64,000 nucleotides of DNA from Gillisella vitis (GTDB lineage: Bacteria; Pseudomonadota; Alphaproteobacteria; Rhizobiales; Rhizobiaceae). Positions within the stretch are counted from its first letter, which is position 1. The number at the start of each line of letters is the position of its first letter. The translations under genes were made by a program, and so were the position numbers. Below the pieces are notes generated by a model, which was not told the DNA's origin, ran no database searches, and worked only from the letters and a program-made list of their open reading frames with translations. Below are positions 1 to 11,784 of the stretch, one piece after another. The stretch is from assembly GCF_001541345.2 (NCBI RefSeq), contig NZ_LMVL02000003.1:868001-932000 (forward strand), in the 5' to 3' direction.

Positions 1-1160
1 TCCAGATCCGCCTGGAGATCGGCAACATCTTCAAGTCCGATCTGAAGACGAATCAATGGCCCGCCTGCGGGCGGCTTGGCGATGACGCGGTCGCCGACAT
101 TGGCCAATACCGCCAGGCTTTCGTAACCACCCCACGACCATCCGAGACCGAAAATCTGCAAGGCATCGAGAAAGGCATACGCCTTCCGCTTGAACTGCGC
201 CGGATCGCTTTCCGCCAGCACAAAGGAAAATATCCCCGACGCGCCTTTAAAATCGCGTTTCCAGATATCATGACCGGGAAAACTGGGCAGGGCCGGATGC
301 AAGACCCGCGCAACATCATCTCTCGTCTCCAGCCATTCGGCCACGGCACGAGCACTGCGATCATGATGGGCAAGCCTGACCGCCATGGTTCTGAGACCAC
401 GCAGAACCATATAGCTGTCTTCTGCCGAACCGCAGAGGCCCATGGCGCCATTGGCAGCTATAAGGCGCGGCCAGCAGGCCGCATTGGCCGAAACCGTCCC
501 CATCAGAATATCAGAATGGCCAGCCGGATATTTGGTTGATGCCTGCATGGAAATATCGACACCGAAATCCAGCGGCCGGAAGTAAAGCGGCGTAGCCCAG
601 GTATTGTCCATGCTGACCACAGCGCCATGGCTATGAGCAATGTCAGCCAGAAGGCGAATATCCTGCATTTCGAATGTATTGCTGCCAGGAGCCTCGGCGT
701 GAACCAGCTTTGTATTGGCACGCATCAGCGATGCTATACCTGCACCAATGGCGGGATCGTAATATTCGACCTCGACACCCATCCGCTTCAACATTGTATC
801 GCAAAAATGCCGGGCCGGGTCATAGACCGAGTCGACGATCAGCGCATGATCGCCCGGCGATAGAAAGGCCAGAAAAGGGACAGTAATCGCAGCGAGGCCG
901 GAGGGCAGTATAATCGTTCCAGCTGACCCTTCCAGCACGTCGATCGCATCGCAAAGCGCGTCCGTCGTCGGTGTGCCGCGGGTGCCATAGGTATATTTCT
1001 GCGTCCGTGTTTCCATGCTTTCCGCAGTCGGAAACAGCACCGTCGATGCCTTGACGATCGGCGGATTGACAAAACCATGGTAGCTTGAGGGATCATGGCC
1101 GATATGGCACAATTTTGTATTGGTGCCAGCGCTCGTCAACCAGTCTTTTTTGTCGGACAT
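1..1160 (-). CDS. metC: Cystathionine beta-lyase (PLP-dependent trans-sulfuration enzyme), partial at C-terminus
   Basis: This frame is open from an ATG at 1158-1160 to the left edge, giving 386 residues without a stop, so only a few C-terminal residues are probably missing. It belongs to the Cys/Met-metabolism PLP family. The Schiff-base lysine is K210 in STKYPAGHSD, and the PLP-ring aspartate is D185 in SMDNTWATP. YTYGTRGTPT (near 57-66) is the substrate and phosphate-binding region that follows the variable N-terminus. The family cleaves cystathionine to homocysteine in the cytoplasm during methionine synthesis. The GTRGTPT and SMDNTW spacing favours MetC over MetB or MetZ, but substrate choice within the family is hard to read from sequence. 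It is divergent from aapJ, with a 438-bp gap between them. Confidence 0.88.
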   Translation of the reverse strand, partial: MSDKKDWLTSAGTNTKLCHIGHDPSSYHGFVNPPIVKASTVLFPTAESMETRTQKYTYGTRGTPTTDALCDAIDVLEGSAGTIILPSGLAAITVPFLAFLSPGDHALIVDSVYDPARHFCDTMLKRMGVEVEYYDPAIGAGIASLMRANTKLVHAEAPGSNTFEMQDIRLLADIAHSHGAVVSMDNTWATPLYFRPLDFGVDISMQASTKYPAGHSDILMGTVSANAACWPRLIAANGAMGLCGSAEDSYMVLRGLRTMAVRLAHHDRSARAVAEWLETRDDVARVLHPALPSFPGHDIWKRDFKGASGIFSFVLAESDPAQFKRKAYAFLDALQIFGLGWSWGGYESLAVLANVGDRVIAKPPAGGPLIRLQIGLEDVADLQADL

Positions 1161-1598
1161 CCGCTATAACTGCCTTTTTCACGTGCTGGCCGCCTGCCTG
1201 ATCGAGCAACTTGCCAAGAGTTATGACTATCGAAAATAGCGGCGCAATCCACCTCGTTATGGGTTTATCGCCGCCGCTTCTCCACTTCTTTTTTTGAACA
1301 GGCCAGCCAAGCATGGTCAAGCCTTCCCGCGTCACCGGGACAATGAAATTCAACGGCGCCATTTAGACTAATTTTTCATCATCAACTGCGGCTTTCCTGT
1401 GTTGTAGGCCTATTTTATGAGCAAAAAAATTGAATTGCCACTTTTCGACGCAATTTCCACCCATCAACACTTGACCATGAACCCATTTATGAATGTGATG
1501 GGCTTGCTAGGGTCACAACCCGGGCACCGGTGCATGGAGAGGGGCAAGAGCCGTGTCAGGCACCGGAGGGAAGACAAACAGAAAAAAGGTTGGGAAAC
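1161..1598. other. Intergenic region between divergent metC and aapJ
   Basis: This stretch must hold the promoters of metC (minus) and of the aap operon (plus). The part from 1360 to 1470 is AT-rich. Reading frames here lack coding-like composition and ribosome-binding sites. I see no operator that I can name, and no hairpin with a long stem. Confidence 0.5.
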
Positions 1599-2624
1599 AT
1601 GAAAAAGACGCTCCTGTCAGTTGCGCTTGGCGCTGCGGCATTTGGTTTTGGCGCATCAGCAGCCTCGGCCGACACGCTGAGCGATGTTAAGGCAAAAGGC
1701 TTTGTTCAATGCGGCGTCAGCCAGGGCATTCCGGGATTTTCCGCTCCGAATGACAAGGGCGACTGGTCGGGTCTGGATGTCGATTACTGCCGCGGCATTG
1801 CTGCCGCCGTTTTCGGCGACGCCTCCAAGGCCAAGTTTACGCCGCTTTCCAGTAAAGACCGATTCCCCGCATTGCAGTCGGGTGAAGTCGATGTGCTGAC
1901 GCGTAACACCACCTGGACGATCAGCCGCGACACCTCACTCGGCTTCAACTTCCGCACCGTCAACTATTATGACGGCCAGGGCTTCATGGCGAAAAAGAGC
2001 CTCAACGTGAAATCGGCTCTGGAACTGTCCGGCGCTGCCGTCTGCGTTCAGACTGGCACCACGACCGAATTGAACCTTGCCGACTATTTCAAGGCCAACG
2101 GCCTGAAATACAACCCGGTCGTGTTCGAAAAGGAAGACGACGCAACTTCGGCTTACGACGCCGGTCGTTGCGACGTCTACACCACCGACCAGTCCGGCCT
2201 CTATGCCATCCGCCTGAAGTTGAAGAACCCCGATGACAACATGGTTCTGCCGGAAGTCATTTCCAAGGAGCCGCTCGGACCGGCTGTCCGTCAGGGCGAC
2301 GACAAGTGGTTCGACGTGGTCAGCTGGGTTCACTATGCCATGGTGAACGCGGAAGAAGCTGGCGTGACCTCCAAGAACATCGACGAAATGAAGGCCAATG
2401 GCGGTCCGGACGTCAAGCGCATGCTCGGCGCTGAATCCGGCAGCAAGCTGGGTACCGATCTCGGCCTCAAGGAAGACTGGGCCTATAATGTCATCAAGCT
2501 CGTCGGCAATTACGGCGAAGTCTTCGATCGCAATGTCGGCGCCGGTAGCCCACTGAAGATCGCCCGCGGTGGCAACGCTTTGTGGACCAAGGGCGGTCTG
2601 CAGTACGGCCCGCCGATCCGCTGA
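1599..2624 (+). CDS. aapJ: General L-amino acid ABC transporter, periplasmic binding protein
   Basis: AapJ captures a broad range of L-amino acids in the periplasm and delivers them to AapQM. The ATG at 1599 is preferred because AAAGGT lies just upstream and a clean signal peptide follows: KK, a hydrophobic stretch, then cleavage after ASA near residue 24, giving mature DTLSDVKAKG. The protein is 341 residues, normal for the family. Typical SBP_bac_3 features are visible, including FTPLSSKDRFPALQSGEVDVL and the TRNTTWTISRD segment characteristic of AapJ/BztA. It is the first gene of aapJQMP. A strong hairpin follows before aapQ, the usual arrangement where binding protein is made in excess over permease. 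Confidence 0.95.
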   Translation: MKKTLLSVALGAAAFGFGASAASADTLSDVKAKGFVQCGVSQGIPGFSAPNDKGDWSGLDVDYCRGIAAAVFGDASKAKFTPLSSKDRFPALQSGEVDVLTRNTTWTISRDTSLGFNFRTVNYYDGQGFMAKKSLNVKSALELSGAAVCVQTGTTTELNLADYFKANGLKYNPVVFEKEDDATSAYDAGRCDVYTTDQSGLYAIRLKLKNPDDNMVLPEVISKEPLGPAVRQGDDKWFDVVSWVHYAMVNAEEAGVTSKNIDEMKANGGPDVKRMLGAESGSKLGTDLGLKEDWAYNVIKLVGNYGEVFDRNVGAGSPLKIARGGNALWTKGGLQYGPPIR

Positions 2625-2665
2625 TCCGCAACCGGGTCCGACAAGCAACCCAAACCAAGCCTTTC

Positions 2666-2695
2666 TGGGGAGGCGGTGTCCGCACCGCCTCCCCA
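2666..2695 (+). other. Intercistronic hairpin between aapJ and aapQ
   Basis: A 13-bp perfect stem (arm 1 at 2666-2678, arm 2 at 2683-2695) closes a TCCG tetraloop. It has no following T-run. It probably protects the 3' end of aapJ mRNA or attenuates read-through, so that binding protein exceeds permease. The stem is seen in the sequence; the function is inferred. Confidence 0.7.
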
Positions 2696-2757
2696 TTGCA
2701 AAAGGGCAAGGACATGCGCACCCAAAACCTAGGGTGAAAAAGGGGGAAAAAGCCTCA

Positions 2758-3954
2758 ATGGCAATACAGGATTCGAGCTCCTCTAAAACCGGATCGGTCA
2801 GCGCGGCATCGCTCATCTACGACCCGAAGGTCCGTGGCATATTTTATCAGGTGGTTACCTTAGTAATTTTGGTCGCCTTCATCTGGATGGTCGCCAACAA
2901 TACCATTCACAATCTCCAAAAAGCCAATATCACCTCCGGCTTCGGCTTCCTGCAAGGCCGCTCCGGTTTCGACATCGGCCAGCAATTGATCAGCTACAGC
3001 AGCGATTCGACCTATGGTCGCGCACTTCTCGTCGGCCTGCTCAATACGCTGCAAGTCGCCGTGGCTGGCATCATCACCGCCTCGATCATCGGCTTTGCCG
3101 TCGGTCTCGGCCGATTGTCGCACAACTGGTTGATCGCCAAGCTCTGCCAGGTCTATGTCGAAATTTTCCGCAATATTCCGCCGCTGCTGGTCATCTTCTT
3201 CTGGTACCGCGGCGTCATTGCCATTCTGCCGCAGGCGCGCGATTCCATCGCGCTGCCTTTCGATATCTATCTGAACAATCGCGGCGTCACCTTTCCAAAG
3301 GCGATTTTCGGCGACGAGGCCTGGCTGCTGTTGCCAGCCATCGCGATAGGGATCGTTATTTCCATTCTCGTCAGGAAATGGGCCCGCAAGCGCCAGATGG
3401 CGACAGGCCAACAATTTCCAATCCTATGGTCGTCGCTGGCGTTGATCGTCGGCCTTCCAGTCCTGGTGTTTATGGCGATCGGCATGCCGCTGACCTTCGA
3501 TCTTCCAATTGTCGGTCGATTCAACATGCAGGGCGGTTCGGTCGTCGGACCCGAGTTCACCTCGCTGTTTCTGGCGCTGTCCTTCTACACCGCCGCTTTC
3601 ATAGCGGAAATCGTTCGTGGTGGCATCAAAGCTGTCTCCAAGGGGCAGACGGAAGCGGCCAGCGCGCTCGGCCTCAAGCATAGCCACACCTCACGGCTCA
3701 TTGTCGTGCCGCAGGCGATGCGGATTATCATTCCGCCGCTGACCAGCCAGTATCTCAACCTTGCGAAGAACTCCTCCCTGGCTGTCGCCATCGGCTTTGC
3801 CGATATCGTCGCTGTCGGGGGTACGATTCTCAATCAGACCGGACAGGCCGTCGAAATCGTTGCCGTCTGGCTGGCCGTCTACCTGACGATCAGCATCAGC
3901 ACTGCAGTCTTCATGAACTGGTTTAATGCCAAGATGGCGCTGGTCGAGAGGTAA
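2758..3954 (+). CDS. aapQ: General L-amino acid ABC transporter, permease AapQ
   Basis: Inner-membrane permease of the Aap system, 398 residues from the ATG at 2758, which follows the GGGGGAAAAAG purine run. An N-terminal soluble stretch precedes the first membrane segment ([14 protein letters not shown]). The HAAT-family layout has a large periplasmic insertion (near residues 150-200) before the conserved C-terminal half. The EAA loop that docks on the ATPase reads [22 protein letters not shown] (near residue 299). The gene ends 4 bp before aapM. Length and the split EAA permease fold match AapQ of Rhizobium. Confidence 0.93.
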   Translation: MAIQDSSSSKTGSVSAASLIYDPKVRGIFYQVVTLVILVAFIWMVANNTIHNLQKANITSGFGFLQGRSGFDIGQQLISYSSDSTYGRALLVGLLNTLQVAVAGIITASIIGFAVGLGRLSHNWLIAKLCQVYVEIFRNIPPLLVIFFWYRGVIAILPQARDSIALPFDIYLNNRGVTFPKAIFGDEAWLLLPAIAIGIVISILVRKWARKRQMATGQQFPILWSSLALIVGLPVLVFMAIGMPLTFDLPIVGRFNMQGGSVVGPEFTSLFLALSFYTAAFIAEIVRGGIKAVSKGQTEAASALGLKHSHTSRLIVVPQAMRIIIPPLTSQYLNLAKNSSLAVAIGFADIVAVGGTILNQTGQAVEIVAVWLAVYLTISISTAVFMNWFNAKMALVER

Positions 3955-3958
3955 TATC

Positions 3959-5113
3959 ATGGCATTACACACCCCTGTATTCGTACGCACGGAGATGGTG
4001 TCCGCCTCTCCGGCTCCCGCTGGCCAGATCGGCACGACGGCTTGGGTCCGCAAGAACCTGATTGCGACCCCGAAAGACGTTGTGCTGACCCTGCTGGCAT
4101 TGGCCTTTCTGGCCTATATCCTGCCCGGCTTGATCAACTGGCTGTTCGTCCACGCTGTCTGGTCGGGAGCAGGCCGCATCGCCTGCCTTACCGTCTCTCA
4201 GGGCGGGGCATTGCCGGATGGCAGCGCTGGGGCCTGCTGGGCCTTTGTCGGCGCCAAATTCCAGCAATTCATCTTCGGGCGCTATCCGAGCGAAGAGATC
4301 TGGCGTCCGTTGACCGTCATGGTGCTGTTTGCCGTCCTGCTGGCTCCCATGTTGATCCCTAAGGCGCCATTCAAGGGTACAAATGCCGTGCTGCTGTTTC
4401 TGGTGCTGCCGGTGGTTTCCTTCTTTTTGCTCGCCGGCGGCTTTGGCCTCCAGCATGTGGAAACGGCACGCTGGGGCGGCTTGATGGTGACCCTGATTCT
4501 GTCCTTCTTTGGGATTGCGGTGTCGCTGCCGGTTGGCATCATGTTGGCGCTTGGCCGCCGGTCGACCATGCCGGTCATCAAGATGCTCTGCGTAATCTTC
4601 ATCGAAGTGGTGCGCGGCGTCCCCTTGATCACCGTATTGTTCATGGCCAGCGTCATGCTGCCGTTATTCCTGCCTGATGGCTGGAGTTTCGACAAATTGC
4701 TGCGCGCTTTGGTCGGTGTCTCAATCTTCTCATCGGCTTATATGGCGGAAGTCATTCGCGGCGGCCTGCAGGCCATCCCGAAGGGACAGTTCGAAGGTGC
4801 CGATTCTCTTGGCCTGAGCTACTGGCAGAAAATCCGCCTGATCGTTCTGCCGCAGGCGATCAAGCTGGTCATTCCAGGCATCGTCAATACCTTTATCGGG
4901 TTGTTCAAGGATACGTCGCTGGTCTCGATCATTGGCATGTTCGACCTCCTGGGCATCGTCATCCTCAACCTGTCGGACTCCAACTGGGCAACGCCTGAGA
5001 CAGCCGTAACCGGTCTGGTCTTTGCAGGCTTCATCTACTGGCTGTTCTGCTTCAGCATGTCGCGCTACTCGTATTTCATGGAACGGCACCTCGACACGGG
5101 CCACAAGCACTAG
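3959..5113 (+). CDS. aapM: General L-amino acid ABC transporter, permease AapM
   Basis: Second permease of the Aap heterodimer, 384 residues. The start ATG at 3959 follows the aapQ stop after 4 bp, with GAGAGG upstream. The N-terminal part holds a first membrane helix ([23 protein letters not shown]) and a periplasmic region typical of AapM. The C-terminal half carries the permease core and an EAA loop, [21 protein letters not shown], near residue 278. It pairs with AapQ to form the translocation pore. A 111-bp gap separates it from aapP. Confidence 0.93.
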   Translation: MALHTPVFVRTEMVSASPAPAGQIGTTAWVRKNLIATPKDVVLTLLALAFLAYILPGLINWLFVHAVWSGAGRIACLTVSQGGALPDGSAGACWAFVGAKFQQFIFGRYPSEEIWRPLTVMVLFAVLLAPMLIPKAPFKGTNAVLLFLVLPVVSFFLLAGGFGLQHVETARWGGLMVTLILSFFGIAVSLPVGIMLALGRRSTMPVIKMLCVIFIEVVRGVPLITVLFMASVMLPLFLPDGWSFDKLLRALVGVSIFSSAYMAEVIRGGLQAIPKGQFEGADSLGLSYWQKIRLIVLPQAIKLVIPGIVNTFIGLFKDTSLVSIIGMFDLLGIVILNLSDSNWATPETAVTGLVFAGFIYWLFCFSMSRYSYFMERHLDTGHKH

Positions 5114-5224
5114 CATCTGTCGGTTTCAACCTGATCCGGCAGTTGCTTCATTCTTTCGTTCGTTTGTAGGGACAAGATCGACGTCCGGCTTTCCTGACAA
5201 ACTCCACTTCTAGGAAACTCAATT

Positions 5225-5995
5225 ATGGCTGAAGCTCAAACCTCCATCGAGAAAGCCCCCACCAAGACCGCAATCGAATTGATTGCCATGAACAAATGGT
5301 ATGGCGAATTTCACGTCCTTCGTGACATCAACCTCAAGGTAGCGACCGGCGAGCGGATCGTCATCGCGGGTCCGTCAGGCTCTGGCAAATCAACGATGAT
5401 CCGCTGCATCAACCGGTTGGAGGAACACCAGACTGGACAGATTATCGTCGACGACATCGAGTTGACCAACGACCTCAAGAAGATCGATGAAGTCCGTCGA
5501 GAAGTCGGCATGGTGTTCCAGCACTTCAATCTGTTCCCGCATCTGACGATCCTTGAAAATTGCACGCTGGCGCCGATTTGGGTCCGCAAGATGCCAAAGA
5601 AGGAAGCCGAAGAAGTCGCGATGCACTATCTGAAGCGCGTCAAGATCCCGGAACAGGCCAATAAATATCCAGGCCAGCTCTCCGGTGGCCAGCAGCAGCG
5701 CGTCGCCATCGCCCGCGCCCTTTGCATGAAGCCGAAGATCATGCTGTTCGATGAGCCCACCTCGGCCCTTGACCCGGAAATGGTCAAGGAAGTGCTGGAC
5801 ACCATGGTGGGTCTGGCGGAAGAAGGCATGACCATGCTCTGCGTTACCCATGAAATGGGCTTTGCCCGCCAGGTCGCCGACCGGGTTATCTTCATGGACC
5901 AGGGCCAGATCGTCGAACAGAACGCGCCCGCCGAGTTCTTCGACAATCCGCAGCACGAGCGCACCAAGCTGTTCCTCAGCCAGATCCTGCACTAG
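5225..5995 (+). CDS. aapP: General L-amino acid ABC transporter, ATP-binding protein
   Basis: Cytoplasmic ATPase powering AapJQM, 256 residues and the standard size for polar-amino-acid ATPases. Walker A is GPSGSGKST near residue 48, the ABC signature is LSGGQQQR, Walker B is [12 protein letters not shown], and the switch histidine is in [10 protein letters not shown] short N-terminal extension (about 20 residues, Lys/Thr/Glu-rich) precedes the ATPase domain, as is common for AapP. It is the last gene of the operon and is followed by a terminator-like hairpin. Confidence 0.95.
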   Translation: MAEAQTSIEKAPTKTAIELIAMNKWYGEFHVLRDINLKVATGERIVIAGPSGSGKSTMIRCINRLEEHQTGQIIVDDIELTNDLKKIDEVRREVGMVFQHFNLFPHLTILENCTLAPIWVRKMPKKEAEEVAMHYLKRVKIPEQANKYPGQLSGGQQQRVAIARALCMKPKIMLFDEPTSALDPEMVKEVLDTMVGLAEEGMTMLCVTHEMGFARQVADRVIFMDQGQIVEQNAPAEFFDNPQHERTKLFLSQILH

Positions 5996-6017
5996 GATCT
6001 GGCTAATATCCTGGAGC

Positions 6018-6060
6018 ACAGCGCCGTGCGCCATATATGGTGCACGGCGCTGTCGTGTTT
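6018..6060 (+). terminator. Terminator-like hairpin after aapP
   Basis: A perfect 12-bp stem (6018-6029 with 6042-6053) encloses the self-complementary decamer CCATATATGG. It is followed by CGTGTTT. It lies 22 bp after the aapP stop and closes the aap operon. The T-run is short, so termination may be partial. Confidence 0.7.
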
Positions 6061-6151
6061 GTCGGGGACAAGTGGAAACCGTTGTTCCCCAAAAAGACAT
6101 GCGAAAGAGAACGCCATAGAATGTCAGATGAATCCAGATTGACGTGACACG

Positions 6152-7549
6152 CTATGGAATCGGGGGCCGTACAGGCGGTCCTTGCACGGCTTTGGCCAGT
6201 GAAAACAGCAGGAATTCCTGAGCCGGAACTGCCATCAGATCCAACCCAACCGGCAGCCCGTCAGCTTGTCCGACCGGCACGTTGATAGCCGGCCATCCAA
6301 GCGCTGAAGCCAATACGCCATTGCGTTCAGGTCTAGACTGTTCACCGATCAGAAGAGCGTTACGATGTTGCGCAGGGTAGGCCAGCGCATCGAGCCGATG
6401 CTCCAGCATAATCTGCTCGGTAAGCATTCGTATCGTCTTCGCAGCAGCAATCTTGCGGGCATAATCCAGCTTCGCCTCAACCCTATCCGCTTCCAAGGCT
6501 GTTTTAAGCAGCATATGCATGGTCGAATGCGGCCAGCGACCATCTTCAACATAGGCTCTGAAGTTAGCGATCGGGGCATCGGTGTTCAAGCCGCTCAGCC
6601 AGCCATCGAATGCGCTTTCAAATTCGTGAGCATGCAGCGCCAGATCATTATATAGCGATAGAGAATTAAACCGTGGTTCCTCAATCTCGACAACAACGAC
6701 ATCCCTGCTGCGAAGTCGCTCAAAAGCAGCATCCAGGCAACGGTTGATGTCGACATGCTCCTCGCCCGCGCCAAACAGCCCCGTCAGCACGCCAATGCGC
6801 ATGCCCTCGACTTTCGGCCACCGTGAAACCTTAAGACCATCCCTATCGAAGTCGCGGGCCGCCAAACTCACGGCGTCATCCGGATCAAAGCCAATCATCA
6901 TCCGAAATGCCAGTGCCAGATCTTCGAGCGTCCCCGCGAGCGGCCCCAGCACGTCCATGGTGGGTGATACGGGAATCGTACCGCTTCGGGCGATCAGCCC
7001 CCCGCTTGGCCTCAATCCGAAAACGCCGCAAATATGCGCGGGATTGCGGATTGAATTCACCGTTTCCGTACCCAACGCAACCGTGCAAGCCCCGATCGCC
7101 ACAGCAATGGCCGAACCGCCGGAAGACCCAGCGGGCGTACGGGACGGATCGTAAGGATTGAGTGACTGGCCGCCAAGCGAGCTTAATGTGCTTCCCGCCC
7201 CGGCCAGTTCATCCAGATTGGTCTTGCCGATCACCACCGCGCCATGCTGTTTCAACTGGCGCAGCGCAAAGGCATCGCGACGCGGCACATAGTCTTTAAG
7301 GGCGACGGCTCCGCCGGTCGTGTTCAGCCCCGCGGTTTCGATATTGTCCTTGACGGCAACAATCATGCCCCGCAGCGGAAGGTACTCACCCTTTTCATGC
7401 CGACGGTCAACCGATTTCGCCTCATCCAACACCAATGGATTGAGGCAAAGGAACGCATTAAGATGCTCGAAAACCCGAAGGTTTTCCAGGCAACGTTCCG
7501 CATGAGCGACAGACGAGCCCAGCGTTGGCTCTTGATCCTCCACAACCAT
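6152..7549 (-). CDS. Amidase-signature family hydrolase, substrate unknown
   Basis: An amidase-signature enzyme of about 465 residues. The Ser-cisSer-Lys triad can be placed, numbering from an upstream ATG at 7558: K70 in VAVKDN, cis-Ser 145/146 in GSSGGS and nucleophile S169 in TVNSIR. The ATG at 7549 is preferred because GGAG sits 10 bp upstream of it but only 1 bp from the ATG at 7558. Unusually, the two residues before the nucleophile are Val-Asn where the family nearly always has Gly-Gly. It lies downstream of alaS on the same strand (68-bp gap), so may be co-transcribed. It is too divergent to name as indoleacetamide hydrolase, AtzF or GatA. GatA is unlikely without gatB or gatC nearby. 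Confidence 0.8.
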   Translation of the reverse strand: MVVEDQEPTLGSSVAHAERCLENLRVFEHLNAFLCLNPLVLDEAKSVDRRHEKGEYLPLRGMIVAVKDNIETAGLNTTGGAVALKDYVPRRDAFALRQLKQHGAVVIGKTNLDELAGAGSTLSSLGGQSLNPYDPSRTPAGSSGGSAIAVAIGACTVALGTETVNSIRNPAHICGVFGLRPSGGLIARSGTIPVSPTMDVLGPLAGTLEDLALAFRMMIGFDPDDAVSLAARDFDRDGLKVSRWPKVEGMRIGVLTGLFGAGEEHVDINRCLDAAFERLRSRDVVVVEIEEPRFNSLSLYNDLALHAHEFESAFDGWLSGLNTDAPIANFRAYVEDGRWPHSTMHMLLKTALEADRVEAKLDYARKIAAAKTIRMLTEQIMLEHRLDALAYPAQHRNALLIGEQSRPERNGVLASALGWPAINVPVGQADGLPVGLDLMAVPAQEFLLFSLAKAVQGPPVRPPIP

Positions 7550-7616
7550 CAACCGCATGCTCCGCGCTACAGCATCGGACCAAAAAGAGGAAGGCCGACC
7601 ATCTTACGGCTTCAGA

Positions 7617-10280
7617 TTAGGCCGCCTCAATGGCCTTGGCAACGGCTTCGATGGCATCGTCGGCCTTGGCACCATCAGGGCCGCCTGCCTGGGCCATATC
7701 GGGCCGTCCACCGCCGCCCTTGCCACCAAGGGCGGATGAGGCAATCCGGACCAGATCGACGGCGGAAACCTTATCAGTCAAATCAGCCGTCACACTTGCA
7801 ACAGCACTGGCTTTCCCATCCTCTGCCACTGCGATCAGAAGGACCACGCCAGACTCGAGTGCGGACTTGGCCTCGTCGGCCATCCCCTTGAGATCCTTGG
7901 GATCGATCCCAGCAAGTTGCTTGCCGATGAACTTGATACCGCCCAAGTCGCGCGGCACGTCCGCAGCGCCGGTTGAGCCGCCACCCATAGCAAGCTTGCG
8001 CTTGGCATCAGCCAATTCGCGTTCCAGCTTGCGGCGTTCGTCCACCAAAGCTTCGACGCGAGAAACGACATCGACGGGCTGAACCTTCAAGGCGGATGCC
8101 AGCGCTTTGACACGCTCATCCTGTTCCGCCAGATAGGCACGGGCGGATTCGCCAGTCAGGGCCTCGATCCGGCGAACGCCTGCACCAACAGCACTTTCCG
8201 CGACCAGCCGCACCAAGCCGATATCACCTGTCGCCGAGACATGCGTTCCACCGCAAAGCTCAATGGAATAGGGCTTGCCTGCTTTGGGACCGCGTACCGC
8301 CGTCCCCATAGACACAACACGCACTTCATCGCCATATTTCTCGCCAAACAGTGCCATGGCACCCTCGGCAATCGCATCATCCACCGCCATCAAGCGGGTG
8401 GTGACGGAAGCGTTCTGGACAATGATTTCATTGGCCATCTCTTCGACGATCTTCAACTCTTCCGCCGTGACAGGCTTAGGATGGGAAATATCGAAACGAA
8501 GACGTTCCGGCGCAACCAGCGAACCCTTCTGTGCCACATGGCTGCCTAGCACATCGCGCAAGGCTTCATGCAGCAAATGTGTCGCGGAGTGGTTGGCCCG
8601 CAATCTGGAGCGCCGAGCATGATCAACATTGAGCGCGACGACCGTACCGGCGCGAACAGTCCCTTCACGAACAGTGGCAACGTGGACAAACAGCCCCTCG
8701 CCCTTCTTTAGGGTATCGCGCACCTCAAGAACGAATCCATCGCCAACGATTTCACCGGTATCGCCAACCTGACCACCAGATTCGCCATAGAATGGCGTCT
8801 GGTTGACCACAACCTGGACATTCTCGCCTGCGGCAGCTTGCTCGATCACCGCACCGTCACGCACCAGCGACTGAATTTCACCCTCGGCGCTTTCTGCGGA
8901 ATAACCGAGAAACTCGGTTGCGCCGTGCTTGTCCTTCAATTCGAACCACACGGTTTCCGTCGCCTTGTCGCCGGAGCCGGACCAACTGGCACGGGCTTCG
9001 GCCTTCTGACGCTGCATAGCATCGTTAAAGCCGGTGATATCGACGCCAATGCCACGCGCGCGCAAAGCATCCTGCGTCAAATCCAGCGGAAAACCATAGG
9101 TGTCGTAAAGCTTGAACGCGGTTTCGCCGTCAATACTATCGCCCTTGTTCAGGGTGGCGGTGGCATCGGACAGCAGCGAAAGGCCACGCTCCAGAGTCTT
9201 GCGGAAACGGTTTTCTTCGAGCTTCAAGGTTTCGGAAATCAACGCCTCAGCGCGGACCAGTTCCGGATAGGCACGGCCCATCTGCTGCACAAGCACGGGC
9301 AGAAGCTTGTAAATCATAGGATCGCGAGAACCGAGCAGTTCGGCGTGCCGCATGGCGCGGCGCATGATCCGGCGCAGAACATAGCCGCGGCCTTCGTTCG
9401 ATGGCAACACACCGTCTGCAATCAGGAATGCAGAAGACCTCAGATGATCAGCAATCACCCGGTGGCTGGCCCGGCGTTCGCCCTCAGCCGGAACGCCGGT
9501 GAGATCGACGGAAGCATCGATCAGGGCACGGAACAGGTCGATATCGTAATTGTCATGCTTGCCCTGCAACAAGGCCGCAACCCGCTCCAGGCCCATGCCT
9601 GTATCGATGGACGGACGCGGCAGGTCAACCCGTTGCTCTTTGGTGACCTGTTCATATTGCATGAAAACCAGGTTCCAGATCTCAATGAACCGGTCGCCAT
9701 CCTCATCGGCAGAACCCGGAGGTCCGCCCCAGATATGGTCGCCGTGGTCATAAAAGATTTCCGAACACGGACCGCACGGACCGGTATCGCCCATTGCCCA
9801 GAAATTGTCGCTGGTGCCAATCCGGATGATCTTTTCTTCAGGCAGACCGGCAATTTTCTTCCACAAGCCAAAGGCTTCGTCATCGGTGTGATAGACGGTA
9901 ACGCAAAGCTTGTTGCGATCAATGCCGAATTCCCGGGTAATCAGGTTCCAGGCCAGTTCGATGGCGTTTTCCTTGAAATAATCGCCAAAGGAAAAGTTGC
10001 CCAGCATTTCGAAAAACGTGTGATGACGTGCGGTGTAACCGACATTGTCGAGATCGTTATGCTTGCCCCCGGCCCGAACGCATTTCTGCGCCGTGGTCGC
10101 ACGGGAATAAGGCCGGTGTTCCAGTCCGGTGAAGACATTCTTGAACTGCACCATACCGGCGTTGGTGAACATCAAGGTCGGGTCATTGCGAGGCACGAGC
10201 GGGCTCGACGCAACGACTTCATGACCATTGGTCTTGAAGTAATCGAGGAAGGTCGACCGAATGTCATTTACGCCGCTCAT
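7617..10280 (-). CDS. alaS: Alanyl-tRNA synthetase
   Basis: Charges tRNA-Ala with alanine in the cytoplasm. At 887 residues it has full family length. The class II catalytic core is at the N-terminus (starting [25 protein letters not shown]). The editing domain carries the zinc motif [11 protein letters not shown], with distal residues in [15 protein letters not shown]-terminal DHHA1 region ends with a Gly-rich stretch ([16 protein letters not shown]). The ATG at 10280 is the only plausible start. It is convergent in spacing with recA, which lies upstream on the same strand with its own terminator. Confidence 0.97.
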   Translation of the reverse strand: MSGVNDIRSTFLDYFKTNGHEVVASSPLVPRNDPTLMFTNAGMVQFKNVFTGLEHRPYSRATTAQKCVRAGGKHNDLDNVGYTARHHTFFEMLGNFSFGDYFKENAIELAWNLITREFGIDRNKLCVTVYHTDDEAFGLWKKIAGLPEEKIIRIGTSDNFWAMGDTGPCGPCSEIFYDHGDHIWGGPPGSADEDGDRFIEIWNLVFMQYEQVTKEQRVDLPRPSIDTGMGLERVAALLQGKHDNYDIDLFRALIDASVDLTGVPAEGERRASHRVIADHLRSSAFLIADGVLPSNEGRGYVLRRIMRRAMRHAELLGSRDPMIYKLLPVLVQQMGRAYPELVRAEALISETLKLEENRFRKTLERGLSLLSDATATLNKGDSIDGETAFKLYDTYGFPLDLTQDALRARGIGVDITGFNDAMQRQKAEARASWSGSGDKATETVWFELKDKHGATEFLGYSAESAEGEIQSLVRDGAVIEQAAAGENVQVVVNQTPFYGESGGQVGDTGEIVGDGFVLEVRDTLKKGEGLFVHVATVREGTVRAGTVVALNVDHARRSRLRANHSATHLLHEALRDVLGSHVAQKGSLVAPERLRFDISHPKPVTAEELKIVEEMANEIIVQNASVTTRLMAVDDAIAEGAMALFGEKYGDEVRVVSMGTAVRGPKAGKPYSIELCGGTHVSATGDIGLVRLVAESAVGAGVRRIEALTGESARAYLAEQDERVKALASALKVQPVDVVSRVEALVDERRKLERELADAKRKLAMGGGSTGAADVPRDLGGIKFIGKQLAGIDPKDLKGMADEAKSALESGVVLLIAVAEDGKASAVASVTADLTDKVSAVDLVRIASSALGGKGGGGRPDMAQAGGPDGAKADDAIEAVAKAIEAA

Positions 10281-10370
10281 GGGATGCCCTTGGAATAAGT
10301 GTCCGTTGCCGGACAGACGTCAGAAAACAACGGCTTTTATCGTCCGCCATGACGCCTGTCCAGCCTATCG

Positions 10371-10404
10371 AAAGAAAAGGGCCGGAGATGTAAATCCCCA
10401 GCCC
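10371..10404 (-). terminator. Rho-independent terminator of recA
   Basis: Read on the minus strand, an 11-bp stem (10394-10404 with 10379-10389, two G-T wobbles) closes a 4-base loop. A T-rich run follows (CTTTTCTTTC, complement of 10369-10378). It lies 46 bp after the recA stop. Confidence 0.7.
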
Positions 10405-10449
10405 GCAACAATCAACAGATCCAACCGCCAGATAAGCGGTCCTGGCTGA

Positions 10450-11538
<1,089 letters not shown>

Positions 11539-11606
11539 TTGAACCACCTTTAGGTTATTGAAGCCGCGTAGGCAACGAAACTGCAGACAGTGACTATGTA
11601 CATGAT

Positions 11607-11623
11607 TTGTTCCATTTTTGCAA
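11607..11623. promoter_or_regulatory. SOS (LexA) box upstream of recA
   Basis: TTGTTCCATTTTTGCAA fits the rhizobial SOS consensus TTG-N11-CAA exactly and contains GTTC in its left half. It lies 69-85 bp upstream of the recA start, in the 246-bp gap shared with divergent psuK. LexA binding here would repress recA until DNA damage. Confidence 0.75.
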
Positions 11624-11784
11624 GTCTTGCCCAAGTCTTTGTGTTCATTTTTTAATCTGGCGGGTGTTCTCTTAATGTTTCCATGTCGTTGGCCGTTAAG
11701 AGAAGTTGGTTTCCAGCCTGTGACACCCCTCAGAATGACGCCTTCGCGATTCGAATTTCCACTGTTTCCAGGAGGCTGGAAGGT

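Noticed and set aside
1935..2816. Long minus-strand frame opposite aapJ
   Set aside because: It lies within the complement of aapJ and the aapJ-aapQ gap, and has no ribosome-binding site or recognisable motif.
8838..10298. Long open frame of about 486 codons opposite alaS
   Set aside because: It is antisense to a clearly conserved gene and has no family motif. Such frames are common in GC-rich DNA.
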